The translations under genes were made by a program, and so were the position numbers. A stretch of 64,000 bases of DNA from SHAN690 sp038131955 (lineage in GTDB: Bacteria; Bacteroidota; Bacteroidia; Flavobacteriales_G; Salibacteraceae): the NCBI GenBank assembly GCA_038131955.1, contig JAYPQK010000013.1, positions 1 through 64,000 of the forward strand, in the 5' to 3' direction. This document shows positions 17,030-26,391 of the stretch, piece by piece. The notes below the pieces were generated by a model that did no database searches, had not been told where the DNA came from, and worked only from the letters and a program-made list of their open reading frames with translations. How positions within the stretch are numbered: position 1 is the first letter of the stretch; each line of letters starts with the position of its first letter.

Positions 17030-18985
17030 TTACACGTCAATGTTGGCGTACTTCGCGTTCTTTTCGATGAACTCACGTCGAGGTGGAACTTCATCGCCCA
17101 TGAGCATGCTGAACGTGTGATCCGCATCAGCCGCATTCTCGATGGTTACTTGACGCATGGTACGGAACTCAGGATTCATGGTTGTTTCCCACAGCTGCTC
17201 AGCGTTCATCTCTCCAAGACCCTTATAGCGCTGGATGTTTACGCTGCTATCCTTGCCTGCTCCTTTAAGCTCATTGGCAATACTATCTCGCTCATCTTCG
17301 CCCCAAGCATATCTCTGCTGTGAACCTTTCTTCACCAGGTAAAGAGGAGGTGCCGCGATGTAGATATAACCCAGTTCGATCAACTCCTTCATATAACGCA
17401 GTTAGTTAAACGTCAGGACTGGGCGAAAATAGTGGCTGCTATCGACATCCGCATCACATGAGGATGACGATCTGTGTAGCGAAGTTTCAAGGTTTAGCGC
17501 CTTGCTATCCTCTTCGGTTCCCACACGAACTCCAAGCGCGGTGTAGATGTTCTTGATCTCCTCATTCTCAAAGATCTTGTGTTGCATTGCCTTCTCCACG
17601 TTGAGGATCTTACCTCGAAGAGGAAGGATGGCTTGAAATTTACGGTCGCGACCTTGTTTGGCTGTTCCACCCGCAGAGTCACCCTCAACGAGGAATATCT
17701 CACACTGCGCAGGATCCCGCTCACTACAGTCCGCCAATTTACCTGGTAGACCAGAGCCATACATAACGTTCTTACGCTGGATCATCTCACGAGCCTTTCG
17801 AGCCGCATGACGAGCCTGAGCTGCAAGGATCACTTTGTCAACGATCGCCTTCGCTTCTTTCGGATGTTCTTCCAAGAAGTTGGAGAGCATCTCCCCGACC
17901 GCTTGATCCACCGCACCACGAACTTCTGGGTTACCCAGCTTGGTCTTGGTTTGCCCTTCGAATTGAGGCTCCATCACCTTCACGGAGATCACCGCGGTGA
18001 GACCTTCTCTAAAGTCGTCTCCTGCGATATCGAACTTCACCTTACTAAGGAGTCCGGAATCCTCCGCATACTTCTTCAGCGTCCTTGTAAGACCGCTTCT
18101 GAATCCTGCGAGGTGTGTACCTCCTTCACGGGTGTTGATGTTGTTTACATAACTGTGGAGGTTCTCTGAGAACGTGGTATTGTACTGCATCGCGATCTCC
18201 ACCGGAATGCCGTTCTTCTCCCCTTCCATGTACATGGTATCAGGCACAAGCTTCTCGCGTCCTTCGTCGATGTACTCAACAAACTCAGAAAGTCCTTTTT
18301 CTGAGAAATACTCTGTCTTAAGGAACTCACCGTTCTCATCCGTATCACGACGATCGGTCAATGAAAGACGAATGCCTTTGTTGAGGAAGGCCAATTCACG
18401 CAAACGATGAGAAAGCGTTTCAAAGTTGTACTCAGTGGCCGAGAAGATATCCGGATCAGGCTTGAACCAGATCTCGGTTCCACTTTTATCTGTGGTACCA
18501 ACTTCCTTCACATCGTATTGAGGCTTACCGATCTTATACTCCTGTTGGTAGACCTTTCCGTTTCTATGTACGGTCGCCTTCAAGTCGGTCGAAAGTGCAT
18601 TCACACACGACACACCCACACCGTGAAGACCTCCTGAAACCTTGTACGAGCCTTTATCGAATTTACCACCAGCGTGAAGCACAGTCATAACCACTTCGAG
18701 GGCTGACTTCTTCTCTTTCTCGTGCATATCCACCGGAATACCACGTCCGTCATCAAGAACGGTGATCGAATTGTCTTCGTTGATGGTAACCCAGATCTCA
18801 CTAGCATAACCCGCAAGGGCCTCATCGATGGAGTTGTCCACCACCTCGTAGACCAAGTGGTGCAATCCGCGTACTCCTACGTCACCGATATACATCGATG
18901 GTCTTTTCCTCACCGCGTCGAGTCCTTCTAGGACCGTAATATTCGACGCTGAATAATCGCCCTTAGGCGTTTCCTTTTCACTCAT
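17030..18985 (-). pseudogene. gyrB: DNA gyrase subunit B, frame interrupted by one in-frame stop
   Basis: ATP-hydrolysing subunit of gyrase. Translation from ATG 18985 gives a normal GyrB N-terminus: LEGLDAVRKRPSMYIGD, VDNSIDEALAGYA, DDGRGIPVD, GGLHGVGVSCVNALS, and the TOPRIM start CEIFLVEGDSAGGTAKQG. A TAA at 17402-17404 stops it after 527 codons. The remainder (17030-17392: KELIELGYIYIAAPPLYLVKKG, NIQRYKGLGEMN, DGDEVPPRR-type end) continues in the same overall frame to a normal C-terminus. Joined, the gene would encode about 650 residues, the normal GyrB length. The break lies in an 87-nt patch (17399-17485) in which several small indels compensate. As gyrB is essential and the rest is intact, an assembly or consensus error is the likeliest explanation. 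Confidence 0.9.
17399..17485 (-). other. Scrambled patch in the gyrB TOPRIM region
   Basis: Upstream the frame reads ...EEDSKALNLE as in other GyrB; downstream it reads RYMKELIELGYIY. Between them GyrB should read roughly KLRYHKIVIMCDADVDGSH and then a T-L-I-L-T-F-F-F stretch. Here L-R-Y is found in a second frame, I-V-I-L-M in a third, CDADVD back in the first, then SSHYFRPVLTFN and TAA. The total length is 87 nt, within one codon of the expected length, so indels of opposite sign nearly cancel. Base substitutions (FF replaced by AAC TAA CTG) are also present. Confidence 0.85.
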
Positions 18986-19008
18986 TGTACGGGGGTTTAC
19001 GAAAAGCT

Positions 19009-19016
19009 CAAATATA
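19009..19016 (-). promoter_or_regulatory. -7 element (TATATTTG) for gyrB
   Basis: Perfect TAnnTTTG on the minus strand, 23 nt before the gyrB ATG. No matching -33 element is obvious. Confidence 0.45.
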
Positions 19017-19092
19017 ACCCAGCCGAGAGGGGTAGAAGGCCTGAAACACCAAGATTTACTTGGCTTTTATCAACATTGAATTAACATTCAGA

Positions 19093-20910
19093 TCACTCTT
19101 TCCAGAAGGAATAGGTCAAGCCTGCCATGACGTTAAATCGCTGGACCGGATAGTTGTTCCAACGCATGTATCGCTGGGTGACCAGATTGTGCATGTTTAA
19201 GAACCCGGAAAGGCGGTCAGTGTAGCGGTATTCCACGCCTAGATTGAGATCAAAGATCGGGTCGATCTGGGTGGCTGTGACCGAATATTCCTGTCCGCTA
19301 ATGGTAATGTTATCTACGTGTTCTTCGCTAGAGGGATCATAGTCCATGATGCCTTTAGCCCGTTGTGGACCTAAGACGTGAACGCCAGCACGGACAATGA
19401 TCTTTTCCTGGATCTGATATAAGCCCATCGCCGACACCTCGATGTTCGGACGCTGCCATGCATAAGCCTCATTCTCAAGGGTAAACTGTCGATACAAACC
19501 TGAACCAACAACTTGAAGTCGCTCTCCGATTCGATAAGTCAATTCACCTCCCATCTCGAAGGTGGTGATGTCGTCGTAATCTACGAGGAAGTAATTCAGT
19601 CCGAAGGCATTCAACCCCGGATTGTAGCCGGTGGCATTGTAATTCACGAAAAGGGGTGCATCCTGATCGAAGTATTGCCCTGCATGAAGATTATAGGTGA
19701 ATCGCTGCGATACGGAGCCTCTGAAGCCTCCATAGACATGATATGAACGATTGGTATTCCGAAGCACGGTAAGTCCTGTCAGAAGGAATGGATTGATCTC
19801 TGTCAATGAGTTCAGGCTGTTTCGTTGCAATCCTCCCGTTATCGCAGCGTAAGGAATGATAATCTCCTTAACCAGATTGTACTTGGCGTACACATCGGGA
19901 TAGATTCTGAGGTCAGTGGTATTGGCTTGCAAACTCATCTGGGCTTTAAGACCCAATTCAAGGCGAAACTTCTTGGCCTGACTGGTCATTTTAGGAGTGA
20001 GTCCTACGATGACATTGGTACGCTGCTGAGCAATGGTGTCATAGATCGGACTGGTGAACGACGAGTCGTAGGTCACGGCGTTCATGTCAGCCATGGCATC
20101 TAGGCTACCCATGTGCTTTCCAAAGTAGCGCGAGAGACGACCATCGAAGAGGACATTGTGTTCTTGGTTAGCCACATCGCGAACAAAGAAGTAGTCGTAG
20201 TGGACATCGGCGCTGTGGTTCAACTTAGAGCTATCTGTGTAAAAGCTCTTCATTCCCACATTGGCAAACACCTCGGTATATACCTGTCGGAACACATCTT
20301 CATTTCCCTGATACTCCAGATAGAACGGCGCGATCAACGTGTCGTTGTAATTATAGCCGTAATACTGCACGCGCTCTCGATCGTATCCCGCTGCTCCCGT
20401 CACCTCATGCTTCTTTAAGAATCGCTTTCCGGATAGTGCTGCATTCCAGCGATTGTAAGGTGCCGGTGGCAAGTCCTTCAACACGCCCTGTGTACCGCGT
20501 CCATGCACCTCCACACCTAGGGCTCCATCTCTAGAACGCACGGCGTTGACGTAACCGTCGAGAAGATAGTTGATCCCATTTCCTCCAGCTGCTTTGATGA
20601 AGCTGCGATACAATGGCTCTAATGGCTCCCCTTTCATTCGGGCTGCCTTGATGCTATCGGGGGTATAGGACGTATTGTATTGCTGCGTCTCAAACGAGAA
20701 TCGAGCTTCGGGCTTGGGCAATACAGTATCAATGGTAGAAGGCGTTTCGGCCAATTTACGAGCGTCACTCACGGTTGGTCGATATTCAAAAACGGTGAGT
20801 TGAACGGTCTTCAACGTATCTTCCTTACCCGAACGTGTGACACGCTGTGCGTGGGTGCCCGTAAAGATGAGCACCATTGCCATTGCAAGTATGAGTGACC
20901 TATTCTTCAT
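19093..20910 (-). CDS. Outer-membrane beta-barrel protein (TonB-receptor-like, no plug)
   Basis: I recognise the type but not a named family. From ATG 20910 the 605-residue protein begins with a signal peptide (MKNRSLILAMAMVLIFTGTHAQ) and continues with a Pro-rich linker and many alternating amphipathic strands rich in Tyr, Asn and Gly (for example YDRERVQYYGYNYNDTL and YRIGERLQVVGSGLYRQF). It ends in FNVMAGLTYSFWKE, an aromatic C-terminal strand typical of outer-membrane barrels. No TonB box or plug is visible. The frame is open further upstream to 20970, but the chosen start gives a clean signal peptide and an 11-nt overlap with the TPR gene, so both proteins are probably made together and may work together at the envelope. 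Confidence 0.8.
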   Translation of the reverse strand: MKNRSLILAMAMVLIFTGTHAQRVTRSGKEDTLKTVQLTVFEYRPTVSDARKLAETPSTIDTVLPKPEARFSFETQQYNTSYTPDSIKAARMKGEPLEPLYRSFIKAAGGNGINYLLDGYVNAVRSRDGALGVEVHGRGTQGVLKDLPPAPYNRWNAALSGKRFLKKHEVTGAAGYDRERVQYYGYNYNDTLIAPFYLEYQGNEDVFRQVYTEVFANVGMKSFYTDSSKLNHSADVHYDYFFVRDVANQEHNVLFDGRLSRYFGKHMGSLDAMADMNAVTYDSSFTSPIYDTIAQQRTNVIVGLTPKMTSQAKKFRLELGLKAQMSLQANTTDLRIYPDVYAKYNLVKEIIIPYAAITGGLQRNSLNSLTEINPFLLTGLTVLRNTNRSYHVYGGFRGSVSQRFTYNLHAGQYFDQDAPLFVNYNATGYNPGLNAFGLNYFLVDYDDITTFEMGGELTYRIGERLQVVGSGLYRQFTLENEAYAWQRPNIEVSAMGLYQIQEKIIVRAGVHVLGPQRAKGIMDYDPSSEEHVDNITISGQEYSVTATQIDPIFDLNLGVEYRYTDRLSGFLNMHNLVTQRYMRWNNYPVQRFNVMAGLTYSFWKE

Positions 20911-23900
20911 CGGGTTGTTCATTCGTAGATCCATTATCTTGATCTGATTCATTGTTCTCTTCATTACCATCCGTATCGAATGGAATCTCTAGTTCCGGTG
21001 CCTCCTCTTCATCCGAAGAAGCCTCCATTTCCTCAATGTTGGCCAACTTCTGACGCGTCATCATCTTCACCTCATCTTCGGCGGGATAGTTCTCCATGAT
21101 GCTGTTCAGAGTAGCCTTCGCTTGGAACAGATCGCCGCGAGTCATGTAGATGTCGGTCAGGAGGAGTAATGACTTACCTAGCCAGAATGACTGTGCTTGG
21201 TATTTCTCCACGAGCTGGAAGACCAAGACCTCAGCAGAATCCAGGGAATCTCGGTTGAATTGAATGCGAGCTTGCAAATACTTCGCTTCAGCGGCCTGGG
21301 AAGGAGATCCTTTCTCTACGACCTTGGTAAGGTAGTTCTCGGCCTCGGTTGGACTATCCAATTTCAAGTTGGACTTTGCGATGATCAGGTGCGCCTCCAT
21401 GCGGGTGCGATCGTCCACCTTATCGCTTTCCAAAGCAATGATCGCATTGGCAACGGCGCCTTGGTAGTTGTTCAGTTTGTAGTTACAGCGCATCTGGCCG
21501 ATCTCCGATTCAAGGAGGTTGTCCTTATACTCACCGAGTAGACTCAGACGCTTGTAAAATGCTAACGCTTGAGGATGATCCCCATTCTTGAAGTTGATCC
21601 TCGCCGCTTTCACCAAGGCTGATTCGGAGAACTTGTTCTTGGGTTGGTTGGAAACAAACTCATAGTCACTCAAAGCTTCGTTCTCCTGGCCCATTTTATA
21701 CGTGCATTCGGCGCGGTAGAACTTCGCGTTCAATGAGAAGATGCCCTTCTCGAACTGTGAGAGGTACTTGTTGAAGGAAACTACAGCCTCCTTGCATTGT
21801 CCGTCGAAGTATTGAGTTGAAGCTGACTCGTAGGTCAAACTATCCAATTCCATTTCTGAGATGTTCACATAGGCCAGCCCTTCGATCAACTCCTTGTACT
21901 TATCTACCTGACCCTGGTCGGAGTAGATATTGCGGATGCCGATCAAGGCCTCTCGTGTATCCTCATAGGTCGGGTACTCATCGATGATCTTCTTGAAGAT
22001 GGCCAACGCTTCATCGTCCTTCTCTTCGTTGTAGTAGATCTGTCCGATGTTCACCATCGACTTGCGCACATAGCTACTTCCGTGAAAATCATTCACGACC
22101 TTCTGAAAGTTCTCGAGGGCTTTCTCCTTGTTGTTACCAAAGCTTCGATAGGAACGTCCGAGCTCGTAGTAGGCTGCATCGAGATAACGCGACTCTTGAT
22201 ACTTAGAAGTCAATGTGTTGAGTGCGCTGATCTTGGATTGAACATCGTTGAGCAAGCCTTGGGTCATCGCCTTCTGATAGAGCGCATAGTCGGGATCCGA
22301 AGCTCCTAGTTTGACTGCTTTATCGTAGTATTCCATTGCTGCCCGGTACTGGTTCAGCATGAAATAACTATCGCCGATCCTCAGGTTGGCATCGGTTAGC
22401 TTCTCTTGGTCCTTCTCCTTGCTGTAACTGGTAAATCGACGGAACCAAGAAGGAGCCTCGATGAATTTGTCCTGCTGGAAATAGGCGTATCCAATGTTGT
22501 AGTTCGCGAGATTGAAGTTAGGCGTAAGTACGGCTCCTGGAGTGTAGATGAATGCCTCGTAGTGCTTGACCGCTTCGGCATAGTTCCCTCTGTAGTAGCT
22601 CGCTTCTGCCTTCCAGTAGTTAGCCTCGGCAGCGATGACCTTATTCTGTGGATATTTCAATGAGCGATCGAAGTAGTCGGTCGCGTCAGCCATGAGCTTG
22701 TCTTGATAGAGAGAAACTCCTTTATTGAAAGCAATGCGCTGGTAGGCCTCCTTCAGACGAATGTCCGGATCCTCGTATTCTTCAATGCTCGATAAAGCTG
22801 CATCGTAGTTATTCGAAGTCAGGTAGATGTTGACTAGGTAATCAAAGGCTTCCTTCGTTCTTTCTTTATCAGGATAAGCACTGATGTACTCCTTAAAAGC
22901 AGCGATGGCGCCATCATATGGATCGTAGCTCAACTCGTAGGAAAGCTGAGCATATTTGAACAATGCATCTTCTTTGAGCACGGCATCAAAATCCATACGT
23001 GAGGCAGTGCGATAGGCATTGCGCGCATACGACTTCTTATTGGCCTTCAAGTAGGTTTCTCCGAGGTGATACGCTGCATTCTGACCCAGCAAATCCTCGC
23101 TGTATGACACCTTAGAGAATTGCTCAGCAGCCTTGTCGTATTGTGCGCTTCGGTAGTAAGAATAACCCAGCACGTAGTAATCTTCGTTCTGCTTAGGCAG
23201 TCGGCTTGCCATATAGTCCTCCAGGAATGGTACGGCTTCTGCGTATTCCCCTTTCTTGTAAAGAGCCTCTCCGACTAGGCGTGAGATCTCCGCTTTGCGT
23301 TTGATACCGTCTTTCCCCAAGAAAGGTGTTCCGTACGCTACCAGGTTCTCATATTCCTCTTGGAAGTGATAGATCTGTACGATGTAGTAAGGAACCACCT
23401 CGCCAAATTGAGGATGACCCTCGAGGCTCTTGAACGACTTAAGCGCCGTTGCATAGTTCCCTTGTTCGTAGTTGATGTGCGCGAAATAGTAGACTCCGGG
23501 TGCATAGTAGACCGAAAACTGATCCTTCATTTGAAAGAACTGATCCGCTGCCTCGTCGTATCGTTCTTCTTGGAAATAGCTGTATCCCTTCTTGAACAGG
23601 TATTCGTTCTTGTCCGGCTCGACGAGTTCGTCCGCAGAAATCTGATCGTAGTACTCGATCGCGTCCTCCCAGTCCTTTTTTCGGTAGTTGTAGCTACCGA
23701 GCAAGAACCAAGCTTCAGTCACGCGGGGACTGGTTGAATAATTCCAAACGAACTCTTTGAGGAGGTACTCTGCATCCTTGTGAAAGAGCTCAAGTGCGCA
23801 CGCTGCCACGTAGAAATGCGCATTGGCACTGACTTCGGATTGTTGGTTCTGTACCGTCTGGATGGCGTACTCAAACTGCGTCTTGGCAGCTCCGTACTTT

Positions 23901-24034
23901 TCCTTGTGAAACAGCTCCAAACCTCGGTTATAGGTGAGAAGTTCATTATCGAAGGCCATGGTCATCTGCCCGATCGTGGCGGTCGGCAGGATGAGCAAAG
24001 CGAGCAAGAGGCATTTGACGTATCGCACGTGCAC
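20900..24034 (-). CDS. Large periplasmic TPR-repeat protein
   Basis: The 1044-residue protein has a signal peptide (LLLALLILPTATIGQ) and then about 20 or more tetratricopeptide repeats over almost its whole length (for example AWFLLGSYNYRKKDWEDAIEYY, of which only the core LLGSYNYRKKDWEDAI matters, and AAYHLGETYLKANKK). It ends in a very acidic tail (residues about 1000-1044). TPR solenoids bind other proteins, so this is likely a scaffold in the periplasm; YbgF/BamD-like repeats in the C-terminal half fit that. The start codon is a GTG at 24034, with no better ATG. The stop overlaps the barrel-protein start by 11 nt. In length and position it recalls conserved Flavobacteriia TPR proteins of unknown function; SprE/PorW is also a TPR protein but I see no lipobox here. 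Confidence 0.8.
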   Translation of the reverse strand: MHVRYVKCLLLALLILPTATIGQMTMAFDNELLTYNRGLELFHKEKYGAAKTQFEYAIQTVQNQQSEVSANAHFYVAACALELFHKDAEYLLKEFVWNYSTSPRVTEAWFLLGSYNYRKKDWEDAIEYYDQISADELVEPDKNEYLFKKGYSYFQEERYDEAADQFFQMKDQFSVYYAPGVYYFAHINYEQGNYATALKSFKSLEGHPQFGEVVPYYIVQIYHFQEEYENLVAYGTPFLGKDGIKRKAEISRLVGEALYKKGEYAEAVPFLEDYMASRLPKQNEDYYVLGYSYYRSAQYDKAAEQFSKVSYSEDLLGQNAAYHLGETYLKANKKSYARNAYRTASRMDFDAVLKEDALFKYAQLSYELSYDPYDGAIAAFKEYISAYPDKERTKEAFDYLVNIYLTSNNYDAALSSIEEYEDPDIRLKEAYQRIAFNKGVSLYQDKLMADATDYFDRSLKYPQNKVIAAEANYWKAEASYYRGNYAEAVKHYEAFIYTPGAVLTPNFNLANYNIGYAYFQQDKFIEAPSWFRRFTSYSKEKDQEKLTDANLRIGDSYFMLNQYRAAMEYYDKAVKLGASDPDYALYQKAMTQGLLNDVQSKISALNTLTSKYQESRYLDAAYYELGRSYRSFGNNKEKALENFQKVVNDFHGSSYVRKSMVNIGQIYYNEEKDDEALAIFKKIIDEYPTYEDTREALIGIRNIYSDQGQVDKYKELIEGLAYVNISEMELDSLTYESASTQYFDGQCKEAVVSFNKYLSQFEKGIFSLNAKFYRAECTYKMGQENEALSDYEFVSNQPKNKFSESALVKAARINFKNGDHPQALAFYKRLSLLGEYKDNLLESEIGQMRCNYKLNNYQGAVANAIIALESDKVDDRTRMEAHLIIAKSNLKLDSPTEAENYLTKVVEKGSPSQAAEAKYLQARIQFNRDSLDSAEVLVFQLVEKYQAQSFWLGKSLLLLTDIYMTRGDLFQAKATLNSIMENYPAEDEVKMMTRQKLANIEEMEASSDEEEAPELEIPFDTDGNEENNESDQDNGSTNEQPDEE

Positions 24035-24054
24035 AAACAGTTTTTTAGGAATAT

Positions 24055-24071
24055 GCTAAGGTATCCTTAGC
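24055..24071. other. Perfect palindrome upstream of the TPR gene
   Basis: GCTAAGG-TAT-CCTTAGC lies 21 nt upstream of the GTG start at 24034. It could be an operator or a leader hairpin. There is no T-run, so it is not an intrinsic terminator. Confidence 0.35.
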
Positions 24072-24134
24072 CGTGGGGTGCCTCAGGTAACTTGGGTTGT
24101 ACTTATCAACCCGGCTGTGTTGAAGTATGAAACG

Positions 24135-24581
24135 TCAGCGAGACGATTCTCGTGCCCAGAAAATAAAATCGCAAACAGGCGGTTCAATTCCTGCTTCACT
24201 CCACGCATTGGATATCTGTGCGCGGTGATGGGCGGAATGGATGATTAGGTGGGTCAAGATCTCATCCAAAGAATTGCTAAAATCCTGACCCTTGGTGTTT
24301 GTGTACGAGTGAACCTTCATCAGGTTTCCGGTTTCGAGCAACCGAAAGATTGCGTCGTGGCACTTGCGGTTCAGAGAATGCAGCGTGCTAGGATCATGTT
24401 CCTCCCAAACACCACATTCGGGTTCTCGCTCTTCAATCCTACTTACCCAGGTTTCCATCGCATTCAATACGTGACTCATCAAGGTCTTCACCTTGTCCGG
24501 AGATTCAGGCTGATCGTTCAACAGGTCGATGTACTTCCCGATGATCTCCTCGTTGTATTGAAACTGGCGGAGGTAGTTCAT
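24135..24581 (-). CDS. DinB family protein
   Basis: Four-helix-bundle protein of the DinB/YfiT fold, 148 residues. The usual metal-binding histidines are present: His in the second helix region (MSHVLNAMETW) and the C-terminal HSAHHRAQI pair. Members bind a divalent metal, and several are thiol transferases; the substrate of this one cannot be told. The ATG at 24581 lies 11 nt after a perfect -7 element (24593-24600). There is no functional link to its neighbours. Confidence 0.85.
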   Translation of the reverse strand: MNYLRQFQYNEEIIGKYIDLLNDQPESPDKVKTLMSHVLNAMETWVSRIEEREPECGVWEEHDPSTLHSLNRKCHDAIFRLLETGNLMKVHSYTNTKGQDFSNSLDEILTHLIIHSAHHRAQISNAWSEAGIEPPVCDFIFWARESSR

Positions 24582-24592
24582 AATGGTTGTAG

Positions 24593-24600
24593 CAAATTTA
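24593..24600 (-). promoter_or_regulatory. -7 element (TAAATTTG) for the DinB-family gene
   Basis: Perfect TAnnTTTG on the minus strand. The place of the -33 element is occupied by the heptamer array that begins at 24601. Confidence 0.5.
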
Positions 24601-24699
24601 GGGAATTGGGAATAGGGAATAGGGAGTAGGCTTTATTTGAATTGCGCAAGGTTTGGGGTGCCAGAGAACTCCCTATTCCCTGCTTAACTACTCCCTGCT
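24601..24699. repeat. Heptamer array and its inverted copy
   Basis: 24601-24635 reads as five 7-nt units (gggaatt, gggaata, gggaata, gggagta, ggcttta). From 24665 the opposite-strand form appears (actccct, attccct, gcttaac, tactccct). AGGGAATAGGGAGT and its exact reverse complement are 14 nt long and could form a hairpin with a loop of about 40 nt, between the menD stop codon and the DinB promoter. Confidence 0.75.
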
Positions 24700-24705
24700 C
24701 AAAAT

Positions 24706-26391
24706 CTATCTCAGCGACTTGAAATAATCCTTCAGAACCTCTGGACTTTCCACCCTTGGGGTGAAGACCTCCAGTACCGCTGGGCCTTGTAGGTCGGCAG
24801 ACCATAATGCTTCTAGACCCTGATCCAATGATTCTAGATCATTCGCTTGTAGGTAGACTGCACCGTGGTATTTCACCAATCCCTCGATCGAGGATTCATC
24901 CTTCTTTTCGATGAAGCCCTCATTCACCTCGTGTCGAGTCGGTCCGTCGATAATGCGGAAGATGTTTCCTCCCCCGTTGTTGATCACGATGATCCTCAGG
25001 TTATCGACATCATCCTTTACGTTCAAAGCGTTTGAGTCGTAACGGAAGGCTTGATCTCCGCTGATCAGCAATACCGGGCGATCTGTTGCTTGGGCTGCAC
25101 CCACGGCAGTGGATGTACATCCTTCGATCCCGCTTACTCCCCGATTCCCATAATAGTGCACGTCCCTGATCTGATTGAAGAGTTGGATGTAGCGCACCAC
25201 ACTGGAATTTCCCATTTGAAGTACAGCACCCTCGGGAACAAATTCCAAAATGATCTCCATGACCTTCAAATCGCTGTAAGGACAATCTTGCAGATATTGC
25301 TGATGCTTCTGCTCCGTCTCAAAAAAGCGCGCCTTCCACCTGACACCAAAGCCATCGGCGACGGCCTCTGAAATGGGAGAAAATGACCTGAAAAGATCTG
25401 CCGGAGCCATATCGATGACGCGTGTCAACGACTGAAACGTATCCATGACTTCTTTGCCTAAGTGCCAATGCTCGCGTATGGAGGTCTTGTGTCGACGAAA
25501 CATGGCTTTCAGCTTCTTGGAAATGACGTTGCCACCAATGGTGATCAACAGGTCAGGGATGTATTCCTTCTCCTCCTTGGAGCCGATGAACGCCTCGATC
25601 GTGCGGTCGATGCACGAGATGTTACCCATGCGGTAGAGGTTGGCGTTGGTCTCGGTGACGATAGCGATACGAGGATCATCCGCTAGCACTTCGAGGGACT
25701 TTCCAAATCCTTCTCCCCCTGCCCCGTCTGTCGCCAGGATCATGATGCGCTCGGCTCGACCCCAAACCGACTTGAGCTCGTCCATCTCCTGTACCACGGG
25801 CAAGGAAGTGGTCTTGATCTTCTTGAACGAAGTGGATGATGAGAATTCGATTGGCGCCACCCCATAGAGAGGTTCGGTCAACGGGACATTTATGTGAACC
25901 GGTCTCTGCTCTTGTAAGGCGGTCTCAAGAGCTTCGTTCACCAATCGGTGATTGTACCACTGATCTTCCTCCGATTGCTCGCTGACCAAATTGAATGACG
26001 CAATAACGACGTTGTCCAACAGTCCTACTTGACGAATACTCTGCCCTTCTCCCTGGTCGATCCAGGCGGTAGGGCGATCTGCCGTGATCGCGATCAACGG
26101 AATGCGCTGATAATATGCCTCTGACAAAGCAGGAGCGTAGTTGGCGACAGCTGAACCACTGGTGCAACTCAAGGCGACGGGCTTCTTCTTTTGTTGGGCT
26201 ATTCCCAATGCTACGAAGCCTGCTGAGCGCTCATCGAGCACGCTTTGCGTACTGAAATCCTCGACAGCATTAAAGCTCAAGATAAAAGGCGCATTCCTGC
26301 TTCCTGGTGATAGCACTACGTCTAGGATCTGACGCTGTAGCATCTGTTGGACGACTGTTCTTACGGAGCCGATATCGGAGATCTCATTCAT
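24706..26391 (-). CDS. menD: 2-succinyl-5-enolpyruvyl-6-hydroxy-3-cyclohexene-1-carboxylate synthase
   Basis: Thiamine-diphosphate enzyme of menaquinone biosynthesis that joins isochorismate and 2-oxoglutarate (as a succinic semialdehyde unit). The 561-residue length is typical. MenD features: the N-terminal VLSPGSRNAPFILSF, DERSAGFVALGIAQ with the ThDP-activating glutamate, SGSAVANYAPALSEAYY, the DRPTAWIDQGEGQSIRQV loop, and the C-terminal ThDP/Mg site GNRGVSGIEGCTSTAVGAA with LLISGDQAF and NNGGGNIF. Its start overlaps the menF stop by 8 nt, so the two are coupled in pathway order. Confidence 0.97.
   Translation of the reverse strand: MNEISDIGSVRTVVQQMLQRQILDVVLSPGSRNAPFILSFNAVEDFSTQSVLDERSAGFVALGIAQQKKKPVALSCTSGSAVANYAPALSEAYYQRIPLIAITADRPTAWIDQGEGQSIRQVGLLDNVVIASFNLVSEQSEEDQWYNHRLVNEALETALQEQRPVHINVPLTEPLYGVAPIEFSSSTSFKKIKTTSLPVVQEMDELKSVWGRAERIMILATDGAGGEGFGKSLEVLADDPRIAIVTETNANLYRMGNISCIDRTIEAFIGSKEEKEYIPDLLITIGGNVISKKLKAMFRRHKTSIREHWHLGKEVMDTFQSLTRVIDMAPADLFRSFSPISEAVADGFGVRWKARFFETEQKHQQYLQDCPYSDLKVMEIILEFVPEGAVLQMGNSSVVRYIQLFNQIRDVHYYGNRGVSGIEGCTSTAVGAAQATDRPVLLISGDQAFRYDSNALNVKDDVDNLRIIVINNGGGNIFRIIDGPTRHEVNEGFIEKKDESSIEGLVKYHGAVYLQANDLESLDQGLEALWSADLQGPAVLEVFTPRVESPEVLKDYFKSLR

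Noticed and set aside
17030..17392. A separate 120-residue gene downstream of gyrB
   Set aside because: It is plainly the GyrB C-terminus (TOPRIM end, NIQRYKGLGEMN) in the same overall frame as the upstream part.
24055..24071. Palindrome before the TPR gene as a terminator
   Set aside because: No T-run follows on either strand; kept only as an unassigned palindrome.
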